Positions 15,025 through 23,850 of a stretch of 64,000 bases of DNA are shown in pieces. The notes beneath the pieces were generated by a model that did no database searches, was not told the origin of the DNA, and was given only the letters and a program-made list of their open reading frames with translations. Made by a program: the position numbers and the translations under genes. Positions within the stretch are counted from its first letter, which is position 1. Every line of letters starts with the position of its first letter. Source of the DNA: Aneurinibacillus sp. Ricciae_BoGa-3 (GTDB taxonomy: Bacteria > Bacillota > Bacilli > Aneurinibacillales > Aneurinibacillaceae); NCBI RefSeq assembly GCF_028421645.1, contig NZ_CP116887.1, positions 1,056,001-1,120,000 of the forward strand, read 5' to 3'.

Positions 15025-16443
15025 GTGACACTAGATTATATCGTTCCTCGCGTTGGAATCGATGAATCCAACACAGGACCACGCCCTACGCCAGGCGTAA
15101 GTTTATCAAAGATTAGTATTGTTGGGTCGTTCCCTAAAGGACCTGTAAATCAGCGTATATCAATAGGTTCTGCTGATCAGGCAGCAACCCTGATTGGCGA
15201 ATATGATCCTGCCTTTGCTGGATGGTTGTCTTTACAAGGAGCGCTAAACCAGGGCGCAGCGGATTTCGATGTGGTACGTGTTGGCGGAACCGGAATCGCA
15301 TCAGCAAAATTGACGCTAAAAGATTCTACTGGCGCTGACTCAGTAACAGGAACGGCAAGTTCCCCAGGTACATGGGCAAATGGCACCAATGCAAGTGGTA
15401 TTAAACTAGCCGTAACCAGCGGTACTACAGCCAATACAGTCAAAATTGTTGTGATATCCGGCTCCCAAAGCCGGAGTTACGACAATATTGATTTGTCGAA
15501 CGTAGAGGCAATTAAGGATGCAGACATAACCTTTACTAAAGCAGCTGGCGCTACCGCCATCCCGGCGACCATAAGTACCACGCCACTAGCCGGCGGATTA
15601 GATGGCAACGCTCCTGCAGACGCTGACATCCTGGGTACCATCGGGCCTGATGGAACTCGAACAGGGTTGAAGATCGTTGAACCAGCGAACAGTTCCATCG
15701 TTCTTGCTGCTCAGCAGTCAAGCGCAGCGGTTCAAGCTGCCTTGCTCACCCATGCAGCTAATGCTGGACTGGAGGAAGGCCTGCGGATGGTAATCATTAA
15801 TCCGGCTAAAGGCACAGCCCCTAACGATGCTGTTTCCACGGTTGCTACGTTGGATAGCATGCGGGCCATTATGCCGTATCCTTGGCTTGAACCTCAGGAG
15901 TACCAAGGAAACTATGTTGCTCCAGATGGATACCTGGCAGGTCGTTTGGCTACGCTGGCTGCACATAACAGTCCGTCAAACAAAGAAATCACCGGCATTC
16001 TTTCGACTGAAAGACTGCTGACAGGCTCAGAACTGAAAACCTTAACCACAGGCCGCATTATGCCAATTACCCCGGTTAATGGACGCGGCTTCCGTATCCG
16101 TAACGGTGTTACTCTATCAAGCGATTCAGCGTGGAACCAGGTGAACATCCGTCGTATATTTGACAAGATCGAAATGCAAGTCTACAGCGGCACGCAGTGG
16201 GCCATTTCAGAGGATAATACACCGCAACTGTGGGCAGCTATTGCGGACCAAATTGACATCATGCTGGCGATTATGAAAAGCAATGGTGAAATCTATGATT
16301 TTAAACCGACCGTCTGCGACTCCACTACTAACACACCTGAGTTGGTGCAGGCACGCATTTGTAAATCGAAAATCCGTGTTCGTCCGATTTATGCAGCCGA
16401 TTTTATCGACCATGGCATTACCCGTTTAGTCGGGAATGAATAG
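15025..16443 (+). CDS. contractile tail sheath protein
   Basis: 472 aa from GTG 15025 behind GAGAGGTGAT. N-terminal domain: PTPGVSLSKISIVGSFPKGP with the typical VNQRISIGSADQAATLIGEY. The inserted domain (residues about 95-190) is Ser/Thr/Gly-rich and variable, and the C-terminal half has NGRGFRIRNGVTLSSDSAWN and VNIRRIFDKIEMQV, the region that clamps neighbouring subunits. The sheath contracts to drive the tube through the envelope. It establishes a myovirus-type or phage-tail-like particle. Confidence 0.92.
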   Translation: MTLDYIVPRVGIDESNTGPRPTPGVSLSKISIVGSFPKGPVNQRISIGSADQAATLIGEYDPAFAGWLSLQGALNQGAADFDVVRVGGTGIASAKLTLKDSTGADSVTGTASSPGTWANGTNASGIKLAVTSGTTANTVKIVVISGSQSRSYDNIDLSNVEAIKDADITFTKAAGATAIPATISTTPLAGGLDGNAPADADILGTIGPDGTRTGLKIVEPANSSIVLAAQQSSAAVQAALLTHAANAGLEEGLRMVIINPAKGTAPNDAVSTVATLDSMRAIMPYPWLEPQEYQGNYVAPDGYLAGRLATLAAHNSPSNKEITGILSTERLLTGSELKTLTTGRIMPITPVNGRGFRIRNGVTLSSDSAWNQVNIRRIFDKIEMQVYSGTQWAISEDNTPQLWAAIADQIDIMLAIMKSNGEIYDFKPTVCDSTTNTPELVQARICKSKIRVRPIYAADFIDHGITRLVGNE

Positions 16444-16454
16444 TAGGTGATGAA

Positions 16455-16742
16455 ATGATTACAATTGGAGAGCTTTGTACCGGGTGCTGGGCATGTATTG
16501 ATTCATGCCCGGTTTCTGTTTTGGTAGCAGATGGAGCAAAGGTCAAAGTTGAAGGACATTGCATAGACTGCGGGCTTTGCATTCCAACATGCCCGATTAA
16601 TGTGATTAGCATGGCACCGGCTGAAAAGAAAATAGAGCCGGTTGAATCGGTAGAGGCAGTGCCACCAGGCATTATTAGTAAAGTAGTAGATCAAGTAAAG
16701 GAGGACAAGCTGAATGAGCCAACAACCAATACAGGGGTATGA
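16455..16742 (+). CDS. 2x[4Fe-4S] ferredoxin-like protein encoded between tail sheath and tail tube
   Basis: 95 aa starting MITIGELCTGCWACIDSCPV. Two complete cluster motifs: C8-x2-C11-x2-C14-x3-C18-P and C36-x2-C39-x2-C42-x3-C46-P. This is a bacterial-type dicluster ferredoxin in the first 50 residues. A 45-residue tail (about AEKKIEPVESVEAVPPGIIS) is unlike ferredoxins and may dock to another protein. AGGTGATGAA precedes the ATG, and the 3' end overlaps the tube gene by 29 bp, so it is a true member of the operon. Iron-sulfur proteins are not standard tail parts; it may help fold or build a metal-containing tail tip, or be cargo. Confidence 0.9.
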   Translation: MITIGELCTGCWACIDSCPVSVLVADGAKVKVEGHCIDCGLCIPTCPINVISMAPAEKKIEPVESVEAVPPGIISKVVDQVKEDKLNEPTTNTGV

Positions 16743-17145
16743 TGTTTCCGTTACTCTTGTCGGTCCGAACGGGCCGGAGCTTGTAGGAGAATTCCAGGAA
16801 TGTGACATTAATATTAAAAATGACACAGAAACCTATTTAGAGATGAATGAGCGAATCGGCATGATTCTGGACGGCGAAATTTCCATTGATGGCAAACTGA
16901 AAAAGGGCTGGATCAACATGGATATCGTTCAGCGTGTTTATGGAACGGCTAGCATGCAACGCGGGGTGAAAATCCCTCAGCAGCCTCGTTTCACCATGAC
17001 AACATCGGTTGATGCACCTCAAAAAGGATTGAACGGTCAAATCAAATTATTGAACGTCATCATTCCCGAACTGAGCCTCACTATGAAATCTGGTAAAGCG
17101 GTAGTTGATAGTGACTTTACGTATAAAGCAGAAGGCATCGCTTAA
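16714..17145 (+). CDS. tail tube protein
   Basis: 143 aa, XkdM/Mu gpM-like in length and location. The sequence is a beta-rich tube protomer: GYDVSVTLVGPNGPELVGEF, then NERIGMILDGEISIDGKLKK and a final SLTMKSGKAVVDSDFTYKAE. Tube subunits stack as hexamers inside the sheath. The ribosome site AAAGGAGGACAAG lies within the ferredoxin gene, which it overlaps by 29 bp. Confidence 0.85.
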   Translation: MSQQPIQGYDVSVTLVGPNGPELVGEFQECDINIKNDTETYLEMNERIGMILDGEISIDGKLKKGWINMDIVQRVYGTASMQRGVKIPQQPRFTMTTSVDAPQKGLNGQIKLLNVIIPELSLTMKSGKAVVDSDFTYKAEGIA

Positions 17146-17180
17146 TCTTAGAACTAAAACTATTAATATATGGAGGATGA

Positions 17181-17582
17181 ATGAATATGGCAGATCAAAA
17201 AGTATATGGACCTTTAAATTTACCAAGTGGCATGCAAGTTTATTTTCGCCGTCCAACCGGTCTTGATCGCGCAAACGTAATGGACACCATTGAAATTAAT
17301 GATGAGCAGTTTACCAAAGGCTCCATCCAAGTAGAGAACGGCATTCGAGCTAAATGTCTGGTTAAAGTAAATGGAGTGGATCCCGATGTAAACTTCAAAA
17401 ACGTATTCAACTCCTGGGATGATGGAGACATCCAATTCTATACGGAAGTGTTTGTTCAAATGTTCGGTATGACTGAGGAAAAACGGGCTTCCGCTAAGCA
17501 AGCTGCCGCTTTTTTGCTGAACAGCTCGACCTCTACCGATGGATCCAGCTCAATGGCAGAATCGACTACGACCGCTGGTTAA
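17181..17582 (+). CDS. tail assembly chaperone, short form
   Basis: 133 aa, between tube and tape measure, the fixed place of gpG/XkdN-type chaperones. The body (SGMQVYFRRPTGLDRANVMD; FNSWDDGDIQFYTEVFVQMF) resembles PBSX XkdN. The last ~20 residues (SSTSTDGSSSMAESTTTAG) are low-complexity and look like the out-of-frame reading of a coding region in the -1 frame. Tail chaperones coat the tape measure during tail assembly. A slippery heptamer at 17510 gives a second product (17181-17680). Confidence 0.85.
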   Translation: MNMADQKVYGPLNLPSGMQVYFRRPTGLDRANVMDTIEINDEQFTKGSIQVENGIRAKCLVKVNGVDPDVNFKNVFNSWDDGDIQFYTEVFVQMFGMTEEKRASAKQAAAFLLNSSTSTDGSSSMAESTTTAG

Positions 17583-17680
17583 CGCTGCCTGATAAGCAAA
17601 AGGAAGCGATATGGGAATCATTCGAGTGGTTGTGCGAGGAAGAAGCAAAGCAAATAGAAAACGCGAAGGACGCGGATTGA
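17181..17680 (+). CDS. tail assembly chaperone, -1 frameshift product
   Basis: At 17510-17516 the zero-frame codons GCT TTT TTG contain the heptamer T TTT TTG, which fits X XXY YYZ. Slipping back one base continues as AEQLDLYRWIQLNGRIDYDR, then WLTLPDKQKEAIWESFEWLC, ending at TGA 17678-17680. This extension of 54 aa is protein-like (Trp/Leu-rich), while the zero-frame end is not. The longer form, about 166 aa, parallels lambda gpGT, which binds both tape measure and tail tube protein. Efficiency cannot be judged from sequence. Confidence 0.7.
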
Positions 17681-17749
17681 GCGTCCTTTGTTTGTTTGAG
17701 CATTCAGCTTATGAGTGTTGAACCAAACAAGGAAGAAAGGAGGGAAAAC

Positions 17750-20700
17750 ATGGCCAGAGATTTTACGGTTTCACTGATTCTTCAGGCAAGAAATAATATG
17801 GGTGGCACCTTAACTCAAGTAAATAGCCAACTGCGATCTATGGGAAGCGCAGCGAGGTCTACATCCAATTCTATTCAAAATCAAAATCCATTTAAACAGT
17901 GGGCTCAAAATGCAAAGCAGGCCGCAGACGAAATAAAAGGGGCAATAGCCGGGCTTGCAGGAGCATGGGCCGGCGGGAAAATACTTGGCGGACTAGGTGA
18001 GCTTGCAAAACAAGCTGGCGATGTACAAATGCAGATGGTTCAACTAGGAAGCGTATATGGATTAAATATTGATGACTCAAAACTCCAGGAAATTAACAAG
18101 CTATCACAGGATCTATCCCAAAAAACATTATTTTCTCAGAAAGAAACATTAGGAATTAGCTTGGAATTAGCACATGCTGGAATATCTCGCGATTCACTAA
18201 TGAAAGTAGTACCAGAAGCAACTTATTTGGCAGAAGTAGAGGTTGGTATGGGGAAATCGTCCTCAGCAAATCAGACAGCGTATAATTTTGCGAGGATGGC
18301 AGAGGACGCTCGGATAACCAATAATGAAGCAAAAATGGCTAAATTCGCAGATACTATGAGCCGGGTAATTAACGTTACGCACGCTTCCTCTGAATCGCTG
18401 GGTGAAGCATTTAAATATGCGATGCCGGTAGTTAAAAATTTGGGTTGGAATGAAAATGACGTGCTAGTGGCCTCTGGTTTGGCGGCTCGCGCCGGTATGG
18501 AAGGATCCATGGCTGGTACACATATTAAAGATTTCGCCGAGCGTATTAATCCTTATAAGTACTTGAACACCAAAGGTGGCCAAAAACAGCTACAAGCTAT
18601 GTATGTAGCCGGATTAATTGATAACGTAACATTTGAGAGAGATAAAAAGGGTAAATTAACGAATAAAATTAGCGGTTTTGGCAGTGCAGCCCTTCTTCAG
18701 AATCACGATAAACTAAAATCCTATGAAGATATGATCCCGATACTAGCCCAGAAACATGATGCTTATATAAAAAAAGGCCATGGCGAGTTGGAATGGGCTG
18801 CTGAAATGAATAAGATTTTCGGGGAACAAGGTCAGGACTTTGCTATTATATCGTCTCATAAGGATATGTTTGAGAAATTAAAGCAACAAATGAATGTTCA
18901 AAAGAGTCTTCATCAGCAAATAGCAACGATTCGCGGTACGTTTCTTGGTCAATCCCATATTGCTCAGTCTCAGCTGCAGACAATCGGACTCCAAATAGGC
19001 CAACCCCTAATGCAATGGGCAACCCCAGCGCTTAAAGCATTTACAGATGGTCTATCGAAACTTATAAACGTTCTTCAAAATCACCCTGTGATTGCTAAAG
19101 TAGCAGCTGCTGCAGCACTGGCAGTTGGTGGTTTACTAGCATTAACTAGTACCTTGCTAATCGTACCAAAGTTGTTGAAAGCAGCTAAGTTATTTAATCC
19201 TTTGTCTGTTTTAAAAAAATCTACTTCTGCAACTATGGGACAACGCGGAGTCAGACAAATGACGCGAAACCGCTTAGCGAGCATGTCGGTGAATGCTGCC
19301 CGTGTATATGTGAATGGTTCAATCTCTTCCTCATCTGATAGGGGAAGGCGAGTAGGCGGCAGTGGCCGGCGCGGCGCTGTTCAGCGTGAACCTATTACTT
19401 ATAGTCAAAGGCGCCGATTTTCAGTAAGTCGACCACCACAACCTCCTGAAAGGATGACGCTGCCCCAACGCATCCGCTCTACATTGCAAAGAAGGTCCCC
19501 TATTCCAAGAACGGAATTAGAACTAGAACGACTTTCTAGTCTTGGCAGAGTCGGAAAGGCCGCAGGGATAGTTGGAACTGTAGCGAGTGTAGGGCTGGCC
19601 GGATACGATCTGTATCGAACGGCTAAACAAAGCAATTGGAAAAATGCAATAAGTACAAAAGGCGGTCAAGTTGCAGGAAGTGCGATAGGCGGAGTAGCTG
19701 GCGGTGCAATAGGAAGTATAATCTTACCGGGTATTGGAACCGCAATTGGAGCTTATATTGGAAGTCTCATTGGTGAAAAGATTGGCAAAGCATCTGACCA
19801 ATCAGGCACAACCAAAAAGGTTGTATCTGCAGTATCGGGTGGATCAACCGCATCTACAAAGCCGTCGGCAAAAGCCACCCCTAATACTATGTGGAAATCC
19901 ATGCAAAATCAGGCGAAAAATGCTTTTATTCAAGTTCAACAATACGCTACTCAAAAAATGAATGCATTAAAAGCCGGAGTCGGAATGGCAGTGCTGGCTG
20001 TAGGAAACTTCTTTTCCCAACTTCCACAAAAAATCGGGTACGGCATTGGATACTCTGTTCAGACTATGTCGCAATTACCCGGAAAAGCCTCCGCTTTCTT
20101 TGGTCAAATGTATACCTCTGTTTCTAACTGGGTTTCACAAACAGCAATTAGAGTACAAACCTGGGCCTCCGGTCTTCCGGGAAGAATATCCGCCTGGTGG
20201 GGTAACCTGCCATCCAGTGCTTCTGCAGCGTGGAGTGGTCTGTATAAAACGGTAACGGATTGGGCCTCGCGGACCTATAACTCGGTACTTCAGTGGTTTT
20301 CACAGTTGCCGAGAAAGATATCAGGCGTGTTTTCAAGTGCTTCATCGTGGATTTCAGGCACAATTGCTTCGCTGGGAGACAAATGGAATCAGCTAAAAAA
20401 TGATGTGATGAATGGTTATAACAAGGGTAAGGCAGATGCATCTGGTATTTCATACCCAACGCATATAACTCCTTCAAGATCAGCGAAAGGTACGGCTCCC
20501 TACTCCTCTCATACACCTAAACCACCTTCATACGCCCCTATGCTTAAATTCTTTGCTAATGGCGGATTTACAGGAGGTATAGTTAATTCACCGCACTGGG
20601 TCGACGGTGGCCGTGGCATAGCCGGGGAAGCAGGACCGGAGGCTATCATTCCCCTTTCTTCTCACAGAAGAAGTCGCGGGATAGAACTATGGAAACAGGC

Positions 20701-21376
20701 TGGATATCATCTTGGAGTAAATATGCAGCAGATAAAGTTCTATGCGAATGGCGGACTGGTAAACGCAGGTAGATTAGCGACCACCAGTGTTGTGAGCAAA
20801 GCAACGGAAAGCTATACAACAGGGCAAACAGACTGGAAAGATGCTTTTTCAGGGATGGTTGATACCGCAAAAGAGGTAACCGAATTTATTGGGCACGCCT
20901 CAAAAGACATCCTGCGTAGAGCTGCATGGCCAGTTACAGCCGCAAGTGAAATGATGGATATTGTGCAAGCCAAAAATAAGATTCAAACTGCGTTCGAATC
21001 TGTGTTCAACATTGGCGGAGCAGTTGCCGGAGCGCATTTAGGGGCAATGTGGGGATCCAAATTCCCAGTAAACCCTGTATTAGGTGCGGCTGTAGGTGGT
21101 GTTGTTGGAGGAGCGGTAGGCGGGATAGCCGGACGTATAGGAACCAGAACAGTATCTTCGGCAGCAATGGCACCAGCTCCTGCGAAACCGAAGCCAGCAA
21201 ACAAACAATTCGTACCTCGTCAGCAGGCTGTACACCATGACAATCGTAAGATTTCAATTGCTATTCACCCGACCAATGCCAAAGAAGCAGAGGAGGGTGT
21301 AGAAAAGGCGCTAATGCTTTCTCCAAAATACATTGCTTCACGAGGGAAAAAGAAAGCAGCATGGGAGTTTGGATAA
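17750..21376 (+). CDS. tail tape measure protein
   Basis: 1208 aa from ATG 17750 (AAGGAGGG upstream; an earlier in-frame TTG at 17696 has no site). It starts MARDFTVSLILQARNNMGGT, followed by long helices, a PhageMin_Tail-like region (residues about 80-300) and a hydrophobic stretch near 450 (AAAAALAVGGLLALTSTLLI). Two glycine-zipper segments lie at about 640-680 and 1090-1130. Near residue 945 the C-terminal motif FANGGFTGGIVNSPHWVDGG with GEAGPEAIIPLS is typical for the family. It sets tail length and helps pass DNA through the membrane. Confidence 0.92.
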   Translation: MARDFTVSLILQARNNMGGTLTQVNSQLRSMGSAARSTSNSIQNQNPFKQWAQNAKQAADEIKGAIAGLAGAWAGGKILGGLGELAKQAGDVQMQMVQLGSVYGLNIDDSKLQEINKLSQDLSQKTLFSQKETLGISLELAHAGISRDSLMKVVPEATYLAEVEVGMGKSSSANQTAYNFARMAEDARITNNEAKMAKFADTMSRVINVTHASSESLGEAFKYAMPVVKNLGWNENDVLVASGLAARAGMEGSMAGTHIKDFAERINPYKYLNTKGGQKQLQAMYVAGLIDNVTFERDKKGKLTNKISGFGSAALLQNHDKLKSYEDMIPILAQKHDAYIKKGHGELEWAAEMNKIFGEQGQDFAIISSHKDMFEKLKQQMNVQKSLHQQIATIRGTFLGQSHIAQSQLQTIGLQIGQPLMQWATPALKAFTDGLSKLINVLQNHPVIAKVAAAAALAVGGLLALTSTLLIVPKLLKAAKLFNPLSVLKKSTSATMGQRGVRQMTRNRLASMSVNAARVYVNGSISSSSDRGRRVGGSGRRGAVQREPITYSQRRRFSVSRPPQPPERMTLPQRIRSTLQRRSPIPRTELELERLSSLGRVGKAAGIVGTVASVGLAGYDLYRTAKQSNWKNAISTKGGQVAGSAIGGVAGGAIGSIILPGIGTAIGAYIGSLIGEKIGKASDQSGTTKKVVSAVSGGSTASTKPSAKATPNTMWKSMQNQAKNAFIQVQQYATQKMNALKAGVGMAVLAVGNFFSQLPQKIGYGIGYSVQTMSQLPGKASAFFGQMYTSVSNWVSQTAIRVQTWASGLPGRISAWWGNLPSSASAAWSGLYKTVTDWASRTYNSVLQWFSQLPRKISGVFSSASSWISGTIASLGDKWNQLKNDVMNGYNKGKADASGISYPTHITPSRSAKGTAPYSSHTPKPPSYAPMLKFFANGGFTGGIVNSPHWVDGGRGIAGEAGPEAIIPLSSHRRSRGIELWKQAGYHLGVNMQQIKFYANGGLVNAGRLATTSVVSKATESYTTGQTDWKDAFSGMVDTAKEVTEFIGHASKDILRRAAWPVTAASEMMDIVQAKNKIQTAFESVFNIGGAVAGAHLGAMWGSKFPVNPVLGAAVGGVVGGAVGGIAGRIGTRTVSSAAMAPAPAKPKPANKQFVPRQQAVHHDNRKISIAIHPTNAKEAEEGVEKALMLSPKYIASRGKKKAAWEFG

Positions 21377-21379
21377 ACA

Positions 21380-21727
21380 ATGGAAAATATGATGTTCCCC
21401 CAAACAGGAATCCTTAGTTCGTTGGATGTCGATAAGGCAGAAGCGAAGGTAGCGATTCCTCTTTTTAATATGGAGACGGACTGGTGTCCGGTGGCCACCC
21501 ACCTGTTGTACCAAACCAATGTGGAAGAAAACACCGTAGAAGCTGATAACCCCACTATTTATTCGGACAGTGAGAAAACATCGGTCACCATATCTGGGGC
21601 CAAAGAGATAGAAACAAAGGTAACTCTTCAGAAAGAGAAATATGGGACGCTTAAGGTTGGGGATGAGGTACTGGTCATTTTTTTAAATGGAAACATTCAT
21701 TGGCCGATAGTGGCCGCGCGCCTGTGA
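21380..21727 (+). CDS. small OB-fold-like tail spike/hub protein
   Basis: 115 aa. The pattern KAEAKVAIPLFNMETDWCPV, later YGTLKVGDEVLVIFLNGNIH and WPIVAARL, is that of gpV/gp45-type or DUF2577-type OB-fold baseplate proteins, which plug the tail tube. It follows the tape measure by 3 bp and is followed after 1 bp by the LysM gene's leader. Identity as the spike itself rather than a hub adaptor is not certain. Confidence 0.6.
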   Translation: MENMMFPQTGILSSLDVDKAEAKVAIPLFNMETDWCPVATHLLYQTNVEENTVEADNPTIYSDSEKTSVTISGAKEIETKVTLQKEKYGTLKVGDEVLVIFLNGNIHWPIVAARL

Positions 21728-21737
21728 GGTGAAAAAC

Positions 21738-22328
21738 ATGGCTGCAGATGTATGCAAAGTAGGTTCATTTATTTTCCCGTTGCCCCCGGAACGCCAAGCT
21801 AATGTTGATGATAGTCGTGAAATTGCAAAAGTCGATATACCAGGCGCTCGGCCGAAGTATCAAGATATGGGACCAGGAGAAAAAATTATTTCCTGGAACG
21901 GTCAATTGGTTGGAGAGAGTGCCATGGCTTATGCAACCGGCATACAGCTACAAATGCATTCAGGGGCCATCCTACTCTATTCGCATGGGCCGTTACGAAC
22001 TTACGTAAGGATAAGGAATTTTAAAAAGCAAGTGCTGCGATGGGATAAGGTTAAATACTCCATCGAATTGGTAGAGGACATCCCACCCGTTCAGGAAATA
22101 AAAACAACGGTAACGGGACCGAAAGTGCTTTCGCCCAAAAAAGCGAATACCCCTCCGAAAGCAGCCCCTTTATCAAAGCTGTCAGGGAAAACGTTCGTGA
22201 TGAAGCAGGGGGATACACTGATTGGTTTGCAGCGAAAAACGGGAGTTTCATGGCAACAAATCGCTAAAGCCAACCATATAATCAATCCTCGAAAGATACC
22301 TGTAGGAAAGAAAATTATCATTCCTTGA
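21738..22328 (+). CDS. XkdP-like tail protein with C-terminal LysM
   Basis: 196 aa from ATG 21738 (GAGGTG 6 nt upstream). The N-terminal domain (VGSFIFPLPPERQANVDDSR; KIISWNGQLVGESAMAYATG) matches the XkdP-type baseplate adaptor. A Pro/Lys linker leads to a LysM domain (FVMKQGDTLIGLQRKTGVSW, then KANHIINPRKIPVGKKIIIP) that binds N-acetylglucosamine chains. It probably joins tape measure, hub and peptidoglycan in the baseplate, as in PBSX. Confidence 0.8.
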   Translation: MAADVCKVGSFIFPLPPERQANVDDSREIAKVDIPGARPKYQDMGPGEKIISWNGQLVGESAMAYATGIQLQMHSGAILLYSHGPLRTYVRIRNFKKQVLRWDKVKYSIELVEDIPPVQEIKTTVTGPKVLSPKKANTPPKAAPLSKLSGKTFVMKQGDTLIGLQRKTGVSWQQIAKANHIINPRKIPVGKKIIIP

Positions 22329-22343
22329 TAGGAGATGGTGTTT

Positions 22344-23423
22344 ATGATTATTGCTGATTCTAGCCCGCGTGCAATCGTCGAAGTTTCTGGGGTAGATGTT
22401 CACTGGACCGATTTAAGTACGCTGCGAGTCGAAAATACATTGTACATGGCGGCCGATTCGTTCGAGGCTGCATTTGACAATAGCCGGCTCTTATCTGATT
22501 GGTTCCGCAAGGAGCAGGAGGTCAAAATTTACCTTGGGTATGTGAAAGATCCGAACCATTGGAGCAAAAGTGAACTTACGCATGTGTTCACTGGTAAAGT
22601 GGACGGGGTAAAGCCAAACTTCGGAAATCCGAATCTAGTTACACTTATCGGCCGAGATTATTCAGCCAGGATGATCGATACCCAGAATACAATCGCGTTT
22701 AAGAATCAAAAGTCCGGACAGGTTGCTCAGTACTTCGCAAAAAAATATGGTCTCAAATTCGTCGGCCAAATGGGCGAAGCAGACCTTGATCAACAGCTAA
22801 TCGTAGATAAAAAGGAATGGGATGTACTACAGGCGCTCGCAGATCGTGAGGGCTTTATTTGTTATGTGGACAAAGACAAGAATCTTTATTTTGGGCCACG
22901 GCAAGAAGCGGATGAAAAATCAATAGCAACATTCAGCAGGGTCCCTGGTAAGGTCAACTGCGCGATTGAATATGATGACAGCTCGGTTGGCGTGATTACG
23001 AAAGTAACAGTAAAGCATTGGTACAAAAAGAAGTTGATTCAGGCGAGTTCAGAAAACAAATCGTTGTCTGCTCGTGTTGGACAGGTGAAGGAACGAGTGG
23101 TCTACGATTCTAAGGCAAAAACTCCTGCAGCAGCCAAAGCAACAGCTGATAAGCGACTAAAAGAGTGGAGCCGCGAGGTAGTAACTGGTCGTGTTACAAG
23201 TGTAATGATGCCGCAGGTGGTGGCAGAAAAGAAGGTGACGACCCAGGGAACCGGCCGATTCGACGGGCTCTATTATGTCGATAACATCGTCCATAACATC
23301 TCGAAAAGCGGCGCAACCTCGGAAACGAGCATCACCAACTTGCGTCCAGATGATGCCGAACAATACCGTACTGATCTTTACGATATTAAGCGCTCCACTG
23401 TGCAAATGAACAAGACCTTGTAA
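22344..23423 (+). CDS. baseplate hub protein, XkdQ / late control gpD-like
   Basis: 359 aa from ATG 22344 (GGAGATGG upstream; ATG 22335 overlaps that site). Family pattern: SFEAAFDNSRLLSDWFRKEQ, VKIYLGY, then FTGKVDGVKPNFGNPNLVTL and DYSARMIDTQNTIAFKNQKS; the C-terminal GRFDGLYYVDNIVHNISKSG motif is typical of the hub. These trimers or hexamers sit under the tube and hold the spike. The gene follows the LysM adaptor as in PBSX. Confidence 0.82.
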   Translation: MIIADSSPRAIVEVSGVDVHWTDLSTLRVENTLYMAADSFEAAFDNSRLLSDWFRKEQEVKIYLGYVKDPNHWSKSELTHVFTGKVDGVKPNFGNPNLVTLIGRDYSARMIDTQNTIAFKNQKSGQVAQYFAKKYGLKFVGQMGEADLDQQLIVDKKEWDVLQALADREGFICYVDKDKNLYFGPRQEADEKSIATFSRVPGKVNCAIEYDDSSVGVITKVTVKHWYKKKLIQASSENKSLSARVGQVKERVVYDSKAKTPAAAKATADKRLKEWSREVVTGRVTSVMMPQVVAEKKVTTQGTGRFDGLYYVDNIVHNISKSGATSETSITNLRPDDAEQYRTDLYDIKRSTVQMNKTL

Positions 23424-23436
23424 GGAAGGTGATGAT

Positions 23437-23850
23437 ATGGCGGACGATTGGGCAGGCACTGATTTTAGGCTGGATACCGATCTAGGAACATCCAATCAGG
23501 GGGATTACGTTCTTGTCTCTAATAACCAGAACGTGGATGCCGCGGTCTTACGCCGGCTTATGACTCCACTTGGTGCTCTGTTTTATGACGAAACCTACGG
23601 AAATCCAGTATACGACATACTTGGCGATCCGATGGACGGAACATTTGCGGCGAAAGCGGAGCAAGGGTTAAGTGATTGTCTACAATATGAAGACCGAATT
23701 AACGTGATAAGTATCGATGTTGTGACTACAAACGAGCAAAGGCGAGCGCAATTTTTCATTGTGTACAGCTATAACAATAATTCAGATTTAACAAATACTG
23801 TACAGGGGGTGATAACAGATGCCGGACTTTCAGTTCAAAACGGAGGATGA
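23437..23850 (+). CDS. baseplate wedge protein, Mu gp46 / gp25-like
   Basis: 137 aa. Motifs: LVSNNQNVDAAVLRRLMTPL, GALFYDETYGNPVYDILGDP, and EDRINVISIDVVTTNEQRRA, as in phage wedge proteins that bind the sheath base (Mu gp46, P2 gpW, T4 gp25). Its end overlaps the baseplate J gene by 32 bp, so the two are coupled. Confidence 0.75.
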   Translation: MADDWAGTDFRLDTDLGTSNQGDYVLVSNNQNVDAAVLRRLMTPLGALFYDETYGNPVYDILGDPMDGTFAAKAEQGLSDCLQYEDRINVISIDVVTTNEQRRAQFFIVYSYNNNSDLTNTVQGVITDAGLSVQNGG

